Of a stretch of 6,776 bases of DNA, positions 1 through 5,822 are shown piece after piece (the first letter of the stretch is position 1; each line of letters begins with the position of its first letter). The notes beneath the pieces were generated by a model. It saw only the letters and a program-made list of their open reading frames with translations. It was not told where the DNA came from and searched no databases. The position numbers and the translations under genes are program-made. Origin of the DNA: Cytophagales bacterium (lineage in GTDB: Bacteria; Bacteroidota; Bacteroidia; Cytophagales; Cyclobacteriaceae); NCBI GenBank assembly GCA_029262935.1, contig JAJCYK010000245.1, forward strand, positions 1-6,776, read 5' to 3'.

Positions 1-156
1 CTTTCCGTTCTGTAGGAATATTTCCACCACCGACTTCACTTCATTGGTATTGTCGTCAACGGTATTCCATTTCCCTGCAATGTCTTGAGCTGTGGCAGGT
101 AAAAAGGAAATCATGAAAAAAATCACCTTATAAGAATTGATTAGACGTGTTTTCAT
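1..156 (-). CDS. Secreted DUF2147-family protein (N-terminal part, cut by window edge)
   Basis: Reading the minus strand from the ATG at 156 gives 52 codons open through base 1, so only the N-terminus is present. Residues 1-23 look like a Sec signal peptide: basic start (MKTR), hydrophobic core (VIFFMISFL), then PATA followed by QD, a plausible signal peptidase I site. The mature start, DIAGKWNTVDDNTNEVKSVV, matches the opening strand of DUF2147 proteins (a GKWxTxDDxTxxxKSxVEI pattern), small exported proteins of unknown molecular function. It follows hppA on the same strand, but a strong hairpin terminator lies between them and ends 17 nt before the ATG, so it probably has its own start of transcription. 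The only promoter-like sequence there is poor (TATGTTAT, bases 164-171 minus strand). No Shine-Dalgarno is visible. The family call rests on remembered consensus and a short fragment. Confidence 0.72.
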   Translation of the reverse strand, partial: MKTRLINSYKVIFFMISFLPATAQDIAGKWNTVDDNTNEVKSVVEIFLQNGK

Positions 157-170
157 ATCTTTTATAACAT

Positions 171-206
171 AAAAAAGGAGCTGAATTGTTCGAACTCAGC
201 TCCTTT
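171..206 (-). terminator. Rho-independent terminator of hppA
   Basis: A perfect 11-bp stem (arms 174-184 and 196-206, AAAGGAGCTGA and its complement) closes an 11-nt loop. On the minus strand it is followed by a run of six T (171-176, partly inside the stem). It begins 21 nt after the hppA stop codon. A run of ten A (minus strand, 214-223) separates stop and stem. It should end hppA transcription; the DUF2147 start codon follows after only 17 nt. Confidence 0.85.
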
Positions 207-227
207 AATTACGTTTTTTTTTTAGAA

Positions 228-2408
228 TTAGATATCCTGTAGCTCCGATTGGGCGGTAGATTCAATTTTGATTTCCTTGCTTGCATCGTTTAGACTATCG
301 CTGTGATGATCAACCACGGCAATGTGAGGGGCAATTACCAAACTTACAATAGACATCAATTTTATTAAGATGTTCATAGAAGGCCCTGAGGTATCCTTAA
401 AGGGATCTCCTACAGTGTCACCGGTGACAGAGGCCTTATGGGCTTCGGAGCCCTTGTATTCCATCTTACCATCTATTTCTACACCTTTCTCAAATGATTT
501 TTTGGCGTTGTCCCAGGCACCACCAGCATTGTTCATGAACATTCCCATTAGCACTCCGGACACGGTAACTCCAGCTAATACGCCTCCCAATACTTCAGGT
601 CCAAAGGTAAAGCCAACTAATACAGGAACAACTAAGGCAATGGCTCCTGGTGCAATCATTTCTCTAATAGATGCTTTTGTGGATATTTCCACACATTTTT
701 CATATTCTGGCCGTGTGGTGCCTTCCATAATTCCAGGTATTTCTTTGAATTGACGGCGCACTTCCTTCACCATTTCCATGGCGGCTCGTCCTACCGCAGC
801 AATGGCCAATGAAGAAAATATAAAGGGGATCATAGCACCTACAAATAGTCCTGATAAAACGTCAGCTTTATATATATCAATGGTATCAATTCCGGCGATG
901 CCCACAAAAGCGGCAAATAGTGCCAATGCCGTTAAAGCTGCAGAAGCGATAGCGAAACCTTTACCAGAGGCCGCGGTAGTATTCCCCACGGCATCCAAAA
1001 TATCTGTACGTTCTCTTACTTCCTCAGGAAGGCCACTCATTTCTGCGATACCTCCGGCATTATCAGCAATGGGACCGAAAGCGTCTATGGCCAGCTGCAT
1101 GGCCGTAGTAGCCATCATTCCTGCTGCACAAATAGCAACGCCATAAAACCCTGCCAATTCAAAGGCCACATAGATTCCAGCGGCTAGTACGATGATGGGA
1201 AGAAAAGTTGATTCCATTCCCACCGATATTCCTCCAATGATATTCGTAGCGTGGCCAGTAGAAGATTGTTTTACAATTGACAGCACGGGACGTTTGCCCA
1301 TCGCCGTATAATATTCTGTAATGATACTCATTAATGCACCTACTATAAGTCCCACAAAAATGGCCCAAAAGACGTCCATCGAGGTAAACTCTGTGCCTCG
1401 ATGCACCAAGGTTTCTGGTAACATCCATTGCACTAAGAAATAGGAGGCAATAACGGTTAGTATTATAGAACTCCAGTTTCCAATGTTTAGGGCGTTCTGT
1501 ACGTTACCACCTTCTTTCACACTTACCAGGTAAGTACCAATAATAGAGAATAGCAAACCCATACCGGCGATTACCATAGGTAATAAGATTGGGCTAAGTC
1601 CTCCAAATTGGTCACTGACACTAATTTCTTGTCCCAAAACCATTGAGGCTAAAATAGTCGCCACATAAGAACCAAACAGGTCAGCACCCATACCAGCTAC
1701 ATCTCCCACGTTGTCTCCTACATTATCTGCAATAGTAGCGGGGTTCCGAGGATCGTCTTCTGGAATACCTGCTTCAACTTTTCCTACTAGATCGGCTCCC
1801 ACATCAGCTGCTTTAGTATAGATGCCACCACCTACACGTGCAAATAGCGCAATAGATTCAGCTCCTAATGAAAAACCGGCAAGTACCTCTATGGCCGTTC
1901 TCATCTCTACACCAGTGACTGCGACCCCAGCAGGAACGAAAATTTCCGTTAGTACTATAAAGAGCGAGCCCATGCCGAAAACAGCTAACCCTGCCACACC
2001 TAAGCCCATTACTGCTCCTCCAGTGAATGAAATCTTTAATGCTTTTGCTAAACTTTGACGAGCGGCTTGAGTAGTACGAACATTGGCTTTAGTAGCAATG
2101 TTCATTCCAATGTACCCAGCTAATGCTGAAAAGAAAGCCCCAATAACAAACGAGATGGCAATTATAGGATCCGAGTCCTCGACCAACGTACCAGAATAAG
2201 CCAAAAGTAAACCAGCAATGACGACGAAATAGGATAAGACTTTCCATTCGGCTTTAAGGAAAGCCATAGCGCCATCTGCAATGTACTTTGCGAGCTCGCG
2301 CATTTTATCGTCTCCAGCATCTTGTTTAGATACCCATGAAGACTTTATTACCAGGATAAGAATTCCTAATAATCCCATCGCAGGAATGATGTACACGAAG
2401 TTATTCAT
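228..2408 (-). CDS. hppA: K+-dependent, H+-type membrane-bound pyrophosphatase
   Basis: This 726-residue inner-membrane protein has the normal length for bacterial mPPases, which have 16 membrane helices. It hydrolyses pyrophosphate on the cytoplasmic face and pumps ions outward. Signature segments are intact: R191 and GGG 193-195 of TM5, the DVGADLVGK loop (202-210) with D202, D206 and K210, EDDPRNP (217-223), DNVGDNVGD (228-236), D243 in TM6, GPIADNAGG (445-453), and the C-terminal D633, D664, D668, K671, D672. The GNTTAASGKG segment (475-484) has Ala479 and Gly482 where K+-independent enzymes have Lys and Thr, so K+ dependence is expected. TM6 lacks the usual gate Glu: residues 246 and 250 are Gly and Ala. 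E184 in TM5 (position 5.43) appears to replace it, as in the Flavobacterium-type H+-PPases. The ATG at 2408 gives the expected short N-terminal lead into TM1 and lies 42 nt past the predicted transcription start. Upstream is marR (114-nt gap). No soluble ppa gene is visible nearby. Family certain; the ion (H+ rather than Na+) is inferred. Confidence 0.97.
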   Translation of the reverse strand: MNNFVYIIPAMGLLGILILVIKSSWVSKQDAGDDKMRELAKYIADGAMAFLKAEWKVLSYFVVIAGLLLAYSGTLVEDSDPIIAISFVIGAFFSALAGYIGMNIATKANVRTTQAARQSLAKALKISFTGGAVMGLGVAGLAVFGMGSLFIVLTEIFVPAGVAVTGVEMRTAIEVLAGFSLGAESIALFARVGGGIYTKAADVGADLVGKVEAGIPEDDPRNPATIADNVGDNVGDVAGMGADLFGSYVATILASMVLGQEISVSDQFGGLSPILLPMVIAGMGLLFSIIGTYLVSVKEGGNVQNALNIGNWSSIILTVIASYFLVQWMLPETLVHRGTEFTSMDVFWAIFVGLIVGALMSIITEYYTAMGKRPVLSIVKQSSTGHATNIIGGISVGMESTFLPIIVLAAGIYVAFELAGFYGVAICAAGMMATTAMQLAIDAFGPIADNAGGIAEMSGLPEEVRERTDILDAVGNTTAASGKGFAIASAALTALALFAAFVGIAGIDTIDIYKADVLSGLFVGAMIPFIFSSLAIAAVGRAAMEMVKEVRRQFKEIPGIMEGTTRPEYEKCVEISTKASIREMIAPGAIALVVPVLVGFTFGPEVLGGVLAGVTVSGVLMGMFMNNAGGAWDNAKKSFEKGVEIDGKMEYKGSEAHKASVTGDTVGDPFKDTSGPSMNILIKLMSIVSLVIAPHIAVVDHHSDSLNDASKEIKIESTAQSELQDI

Positions 2409-2453
2409 AGTATGTTATTTGAAAAATATTCTATTAGATTCATTAAAACCCCA

Positions 2454-2484
2454 CAAAGATAGAAGAAGAGTAGGGAATATAAAA
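2454..2484 (-). promoter_or_regulatory. Predicted hppA promoter (Bacteroidota -33/-7 type)
   Basis: The minus strand reads TTTT (2484-2481), 19 nt, then TATCTTTG (2461-2454), an exact match to the Bacteroidota -7 consensus TAnnTTTG with a one-mismatch -33 element (TTTG expected). Transcription would begin near 2450, giving an hppA leader of about 42 nt. This would let hppA be transcribed independently of the marR gene upstream. Consensus match only. Confidence 0.5.
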
Positions 2485-2492
2485 TTATTACT

Positions 2493-2535
2493 AAAAAATA
2501 GGCGTCCGTTGAGAAAAGAGGGTTATTCCACGCCT
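2493..2535 (-). terminator. Possible weak terminator after marR
   Basis: AGGCGT (2500-2505) and ACGCCT (2530-2535) form a 6-bp stem around a 24-nt loop. On the minus strand it is followed by A and then six T (2498-2493). The stem-loop includes the marR stop codon (2523-2525). The long loop and short stem make it a weak candidate, but its place between marR and the hppA promoter fits. Confidence 0.33.
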
Positions 2536-2981
2536 CGACGAAATTTGTCTAGTAATTGATTAAGTTGCTGCAGCTCATCCGTAGAAAGACTGTCAAACAT
2601 CTGATAGAATTTGCCAATTTCACTGTCAGTGCCTTCCAATAATTTCAAGCCAGACTCGTTGATGGTTATTTCGACTTCACGACGGTCGTGCTTACTTTGT
2701 CGTCTGTCAATTAGCTTTTTGACTCTGAGTCTTTCCACAATACGAGAAGCATCAGACATCTTATCTAACATCCTGGATTTGATCAAATTAAGATTGGCAG
2801 ACGTGGGGTATTGACCTCTTAGAATTCTAAGTACGTTAAATTGCTGCCTGGTAATGCCGGTACTTTTAAAGAAACCGGTCATCTTATTCATAAGAAAACT
2901 GTGTGTATAAATTATATTTACCAGCGCTTTATGATTTTCATCCAAAAACTCCTTTTGAACTATTTCGTCTTCTAAGCGCAT
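2523..2981 (-). CDS. MarR-family winged helix-turn-helix transcriptional regulator
   Basis: This 152-residue cytoplasmic DNA-binding protein has the family's usual size. Residues 1-38 form the N-terminal dimerisation helix. GITRQQFNVLRIL (42-54) matches the MarR helix preceding the HTH (family pattern G-L/I-T-xx-Q-ahxVL). Residues 65-90 form the HTH, with the recognition helix around MSDASRIVERL (75-85). SKHDRREVEITI (96-107) is the basic DR-containing wing, and 110-152 the C-terminal dimer helix. It has no cysteine, so it is not a thiol-based peroxide sensor like OhrR; its ligand cannot be read from sequence. It lies 41 nt after folE and 114 nt before hppA, all on one strand. An 8-bp palindrome just upstream of the start is a candidate autoregulatory site. 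The ATG at 2981 is preceded by AAGGA at 6-nt spacing, which supports this start. Targets are unknown; hppA, the gene itself or the pterin genes are guesses from location only. Confidence 0.93.
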   Translation of the reverse strand: MRLEDEIVQKEFLDENHKALVNIIYTHSFLMNKMTGFFKSTGITRQQFNVLRILRGQYPTSANLNLIKSRMLDKMSDASRIVERLRVKKLIDRRQSKHDRREVEITINESGLKLLEGTDSEIGKFYQMFDSLSTDELQQLNQLLDKFRRGVE

Positions 2982-2987
2982 AAAGTT

Positions 2988-2992
2988 TCCTT
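2988..2992 (-). promoter_or_regulatory. Shine-Dalgarno-like site of marR
   Basis: AAGGA on the minus strand lies 6 nt before the marR ATG, within AGAAGGAAAC. It is the clearest Shine-Dalgarno-like element in the window, where most genes show none, as is usual in Bacteroidota. It could also be a chance purine run. Confidence 0.35.
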
Positions 2993-3001
2993 CTCTTTGT
3001 T

Positions 3002-3009
3002 TTGTACAA
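3002..3009. promoter_or_regulatory. Candidate operator palindrome upstream of marR
   Basis: TTGTACAA is a perfect 8-bp palindrome in the 41-nt folE-marR gap, 20 nt before the marR start codon. It overlaps a one-mismatch -7 element on the minus strand (TAAAATTG, about 3007-3014), where a bound dimer could block transcription. MarR proteins commonly bind AT-rich palindromes in their own promoters. The half-sites are short, so this is suggestive only. Confidence 0.28.
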
Positions 3010-3022
3010 TTTTAGTGATTTA

Positions 3023-3709
3023 TTAGCTATTAATAAAATTTAAAAACTCAGCTCGAGTGTTTGCTTCTTTAAACCTGCCACTAAAATGAGCCGTACCGGT
3101 GGTGCTATTGGTATCTCCCACACCACGAGATGAGACACACAAATGAGTGGCATCTATAACGACACCTACATTATCAGTTTTCAAAGTCTTTTTCAAATCT
3201 TCCGCTATTTGCATAGTCAAGCGCTCCTGAACCTGGGGCCGTTTAGCGTAGTATTGTACAATTCGGTTTATTTTGGATAGACCAATTACTTCACCACTAC
3301 TAATGTAACCTACATGGGCTTTACCAATTATTGGAACAAAGTGATGCTCGCAATTGGAGTAAAAAGTAACGTCCTTTTCTACCAACATTTCATTGTATTG
3401 GAATTTGTTTTCAAACAGCTTGGCCTTAGGTTTATTTTTGGGATTGAGTCCACTAAAGATTTCTTCTACATACATCTTGGCTACTCTTCTGGGAGTTCCT
3501 TGAAGGCTATCGTCGGAAAGGTCAAGGCCTAAAATTTTCATGATTTCTTCAAAATGACCTTCGATAAGTCGTTTCTTTTCTGAATCAGATAAATCAAAAG
3601 CGTCTGGTCTTAAAGGAGTATCCGTAGAACTGGCTATATGTTCATCATCTATTTCTCTAATCACCGCATCAGGTTCCTGGATATTCGACGATATTTCTTT
3701 CTGTTTCAT
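3023..3709 (-). CDS. folE: GTP cyclohydrolase I (type IA, zinc-dependent)
   Basis: FolE converts GTP to 7,8-dihydroneopterin triphosphate and formate, the entry step to tetrahydrofolate, biopterin and queuosine/7-deazaguanine. The 228 residues comprise an acidic N-terminal arm (1-40, with STDTPLR at 28-34), the helical region with GTPRRVAKMY (71-80), then the conserved core. Zinc ligands are C120 and H123 in CEHH (120-123) and C191 in HLCVSSRG (189-196). The substrate and assembly segments GLSKINRIVQYYAKRPQVQE (143-162) are intact. This is the cytoplasmic, normally decameric, enzyme. The ATG at 3709 lies inside the upstream pterin-synthase gene, a 41-nt overlap in a different frame. No later Met precedes the conserved domain before residue 57, and the arm resembles that of Bacteroidota FolE proteins, so the overlap is believed real and suggests translational coupling. 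The next gene downstream is marR. No defect seen. Confidence 0.97.
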   Translation of the reverse strand: MKQKEISSNIQEPDAVIREIDDEHIASSTDTPLRPDAFDLSDSEKKRLIEGHFEEIMKILGLDLSDDSLQGTPRRVAKMYVEEIFSGLNPKNKPKAKLFENKFQYNEMLVEKDVTFYSNCEHHFVPIIGKAHVGYISSGEVIGLSKINRIVQYYAKRPQVQERLTMQIAEDLKKTLKTDNVGVVIDATHLCVSSRGVGDTNSTTGTAHFSGRFKEANTRAEFLNFINS

Positions 3710-4079
3710 ATAAGGTTATTTTTAAATCAAATTTTTTGTCAATTCTACCTCTAAGTTTATCCCATATTACTCGGGCAATGTTTTCTGCGGTAGGATTCAA
3801 TTCTTTAAATTCAGCAATGTCAATATTTAAATTATGGTGATCAAAAGGAGCAATTATTTCCTCTTTTATGATATCACTAAGTAGTTTCATGTCATAAACG
3901 TAGCCGGTTTTAGGATCAGCATCCCCGATTAATTTGACAAACAACTCGTAATTGTGTCCATGAAAATTGGGATTGTTGCATTTGCCAAAAACCTTGTGGT
4001 TTTTTTCCTCAGACCAGTCTTTATTGTGTAAACGATGGGCCGCATTAAAGTGTTCCTTTCTAATTACCGCTACTTTCAT
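3669..4079 (-). CDS. queD: 6-pyruvoyl-tetrahydropterin synthase / QueD-family enzyme
   Basis: This COG0720 protein acts on FolE's product, 7,8-dihydroneopterin triphosphate, giving 6-carboxy-tetrahydropterin (QueD, queuosine route) or 6-pyruvoyl-tetrahydropterin (PTPS, biopterin route). Numbering from the ATG at 4079 (136 residues): zinc ligands H15 (AAHRL), H40 and H42 (HGH); catalytic C34; D80-H81 in FDHHNLN; NPTAEN (95-100); substrate-anchoring E125 in LYETERN. The active-site cysteine is spaced CxxxxxHGH (CNNPNFHGH), as in animal PTPS, whereas E. coli QueD has CxxxHGH. Symbol queD is therefore provisional. The reading frame extends to a TTG at 4088 and an ATG at 4085, but a TAnnTTTG element at 4086-4093 puts the transcription start near 4082, so the ATG at 4079 is preferred. 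folE overlaps its last 41 nt, placing two consecutive pathway enzymes in one operon. Confidence 0.9.
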   Translation of the reverse strand: MKVAVIRKEHFNAAHRLHNKDWSEEKNHKVFGKCNNPNFHGHNYELFVKLIGDADPKTGYVYDMKLLSDIIKEEIIAPFDHHNLNIDIAEFKELNPTAENIARVIWDKLRGRIDKKFDLKITLYETERNIVEYPGT

Positions 4080-4085
4080 AAGCAT

Positions 4086-4093
4086 CAAACATA
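4086..4093 (-). promoter_or_regulatory. Predicted -7 element of the queD-folE promoter
   Basis: The minus strand reads TATGTTTG, an exact TAnnTTTG. Its 3' edge is 6 nt from the ATG at 4079, so transcription should begin only a few nucleotides before that codon and the mRNA would be almost leaderless. No good -33 element is seen (TATT or TTAT at 18-20 nt spacing), which lowers confidence. Confidence 0.42.
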
Positions 4094-4179
4094 CGTAAAA
4101 CGGAAAATGTTTAATAATAGATCATTAATTTTTAGCTATTTAGCTACTTGCAATTAAATTTCTTCAAAAAGGGTATTTA

Positions 4180-4210
4180 TTTGGCAAATGGACACTTTTT
4201 GCTATACTTG
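4180..4210 (+). promoter_or_regulatory. Predicted cysH promoter (Bacteroidota -33/-7 type)
   Basis: TTTG (4180-4183), 19 nt, then TATACTTG (4203-4210) matches the consensus TTTG-N19-TAnnTTTG with one mismatch. Transcription should start near 4214. The GTG at 4210, the first possible start codon of the reading frame, would then not be in the mRNA, and the GTG at 4228 becomes the likely start after a leader of about 14 nt. Confidence 0.55.
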
Positions 4211-4227
4211 TGGTTGATTTTATCGCC

Positions 4228-4887
4228 GTGGAAGTACAGGAAATTTATACAAAGCTCGATCAATATACGGCCAAGGGTCTAAAATTGTTCACATCCTCTT
4301 CTTTTCAGACACACAGCATGGTGCTGCTTCATATTTTAAGAGGCTATTCCCAAAAAGTGCCTGTTTATTTTTTAAATACTGGATATCACTTTTCTGAAAC
4401 CATAGCCTACAAAGATGCTATGGCTCAATGGTTGGGAATCGAGGTGCATGATATTTATCCCGCTACCCCCAAGAGCATGCAAAAAGACGTACAAGGAAAG
4501 TTATTGTTTACTAGTGACCCGGACTTTTGTTGTTATCTAAACAAAACCCAGCCTATGGAGGCTATTTTGCAGTCACATGATGTATGGATCAATGGTATAC
4601 GTAAAGATCAAAACCCTTTTCGGCAGGGACTACAAGAGGAAGAGGCGGCACCTTACAATAGTTTACGCTTTCACCCTATGTTAAACTGGCCAGCAAAAAA
4701 AGTATATGACTATGTAAAAGCGCATGATATTCCTAGAAATCCTTTAGATGCTGCCGGTTATACAAGTATTGGTTGTGAGCCATGCACACGACGCAGGCAT
4801 CCAGACATTGATGAAAGGGAAGCGCGCTGGTATGGGTTAAACAAAGCAGAGTGTGGATTACACACAGATCTTATAAAGAAAACATGA
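4228..4887 (+). CDS. cysH: Assimilatory adenylyl-sulfate (APS/PAPS) reductase
   Basis: CysH reduces activated sulfate to sulfite, using thioredoxin, in cytoplasmic sulfate assimilation. Numbering from the GTG at 4228 (219 residues): nucleotide-binding loop TSSSFQTHS (22-30); LNTGYHF (49-55); a cysteine pair C101-C102; GIRKDQ (123-128); and C183/C186 in GCEPC. Together these two pairs are the 4Fe-4S ligands typical of APS-preferring reductases. The C-terminal ECGLH (208-212) carries the catalytic cysteine C209. The usual CCxxRK motif reads CCYLNK, with Asn105 in place of Arg; Lys106 is kept. The frame is open from 4144 with no ATG; starts are GTG 4210 or GTG 4228, and the promoter at 4180-4210 favours 4228. 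No ATG occurs in frame before the nucleotide loop. The stop codon overlaps the epimerase start (ATGA). No cysD, cysN or cysI is visible in the window. Substrate preference (APS over PAPS) is inferred from the cysteines. Confidence 0.92.
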   Translation: MEVQEIYTKLDQYTAKGLKLFTSSSFQTHSMVLLHILRGYSQKVPVYFLNTGYHFSETIAYKDAMAQWLGIEVHDIYPATPKSMQKDVQGKLLFTSDPDFCCYLNKTQPMEAILQSHDVWINGIRKDQNPFRQGLQEEEAAPYNSLRFHPMLNWPAKKVYDYVKAHDIPRNPLDAAGYTSIGCEPCTRRRHPDIDEREARWYGLNKAECGLHTDLIKKT

Positions 4888-5822
4888 AGGTACTCATTAC
4901 AGGAGGTGCGGGATACATTGGTACTGGATTAGTAAATCAGGTGGTGACTGACCCGAAAGTAAATGAGGTGGTCATTTACGACAACCTAAGTAGGGGCAAT
5001 TACAATTTTTTCATAGGGAAAGAAATACAATTTCATAACAAGGTCCGTTTTGTAGAGGGTGATATTCTGGATTCGAGAAAGTTAAAGAAGCATCTACAAG
5101 GTATTGATGTAGCGGTACATTTGGCGGCGAAAGTGACCACTCCTTTCGCTAACACAGATTCGCATTTTTTTGAACAAATAAATCATTGGGGCACCGCGGA
5201 GCTGGTGTACGCGCTAGAATCCGTATCGGTACCACGGGTAATATTTTTGAGCAGTAGTTCAGTTTATGGTAGAAGTGAGGAGTTGGCTAGCGAAGAAAAA
5301 ATACCAAACCCACGCACCTTTTATGGCATCAGCAAACTTCGGGCGGAGGATCATGTAAAACGATTATTTGATAATCACGATACCTACATCATTCGATGTG
5401 GTAATGTATATGGTTATAACAAAAGTGTTAGGTTTGACTCCGTAATTAACCGTTTTGTTTTTGATGCCAATTATCAAGGACGTATTTCTATTAATGGTGA
5501 TGGTACCCAAGCGAGAGCGTTCATTCACGTGGATACCATAGCCGATGTTGTGCATAAGCTGTTGCAGAGTAGCGTAACACCGGGTACGTACAATGCGGTG
5601 TCCAGAAACTTACAAGTTCTGGAGTTGGTGGATGTGTTCAAAGAGTTCTATCCTGAATTGGAGTTTATGTTCATTAACCAACACCTAAACCTCAGGGGAA
5701 TTAGAGTAGCAATAAACCAGGCCTTTTTCAATGAATTAGGAATACCAGAAACTCCATCCTTGATTCAGGAGATCAAAGAAATTGCAGAGCACTTGCCATT
5801 CGGCAATTTAAAGGGGATTTAA
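4884..5822 (+). CDS. NAD-dependent epimerase/dehydratase, extended SDR family (sugar-nucleotide type)
   Basis: This 312-residue soluble enzyme has an N-terminal Rossmann fold: TGGAGYIG (6-13) with G7, G10 and G13, D33 after beta-2 (favouring NAD), EGDI (58-61) and HLAAKVT (79-85). The catalytic set is S124 in FLSSSSVYG (121-129) and Y147-xxx-K151 in YGISK, equivalent to GalE Ser124, Tyr149 and Lys153. RCGNVYG (171-177) and RAFIHVDTIADVV (211-223) are the substrate-domain signatures of nucleotide-sugar epimerases and dehydratases. Substrate cannot be read from sequence; UDP- or GDP-sugars are likely. The reading frame is open further upstream (ATG at 4851), but the ATG at 4884 begins exactly at the Rossmann strand (MKVLITGG) and overlaps the cysH stop as ATGA, so it is preferred. 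This overlap implies translational coupling with cysH. It is not a UDP-sulfoquinovose synthase: that family is longer and has a different glycine motif. The 3' end overlaps the convergent channel gene by 15 bp. Confidence 0.9.
   Translation: MKVLITGGAGYIGTGLVNQVVTDPKVNEVVIYDNLSRGNYNFFIGKEIQFHNKVRFVEGDILDSRKLKKHLQGIDVAVHLAAKVTTPFANTDSHFFEQINHWGTAELVYALESVSVPRVIFLSSSSVYGRSEELASEEKIPNPRTFYGISKLRAEDHVKRLFDNHDTYIIRCGNVYGYNKSVRFDSVINRFVFDANYQGRISINGDGTQARAFIHVDTIADVVHKLLQSSVTPGTYNAVSRNLQVLELVDVFKEFYPELEFMFINQHLNLRGIRVAINQAFFNELGIPETPSLIQEIKEIAEHLPFGNLKGI

Noticed and set aside
1159..1428. Minus-strand 89-codon frame inside hppA
   Set aside because: Lies out of frame within the intact hppA reading frame; no frameshift in hppA needs it.
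370..2559. Open frames on the plus strand opposite hppA (370-753, 778-1146, 1822-2058, 2281-2559)
   Set aside because: They are antisense shadows of a strongly conserved membrane-protein gene, rich in Pro, Thr and Ala from complementary codons, with no recognisable domain or start signals.
4851..4883. Upstream ATG at 4851 as the start of the epimerase
   Set aside because: It would add 11 non-conserved residues and a 37-nt overlap with cysH; the ATG at 4884 begins directly at the Rossmann strand and forms the classic ATGA junction.
5793..5806. TTGCC-ATTC-GGCAA hairpin as a bidirectional terminator for the convergent genes
   Set aside because: Only 5 bp, inside coding sequence, with no T-run of useful length on either strand.
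4884..5822. UDP-sulfoquinovose synthase (which uses sulfite, the CysH product)
   Set aside because: Attractive from context, but the protein is 312 residues rather than about 400, and its glycine motif is GGAGYIG instead of the SQD1-type GDGYCGW.
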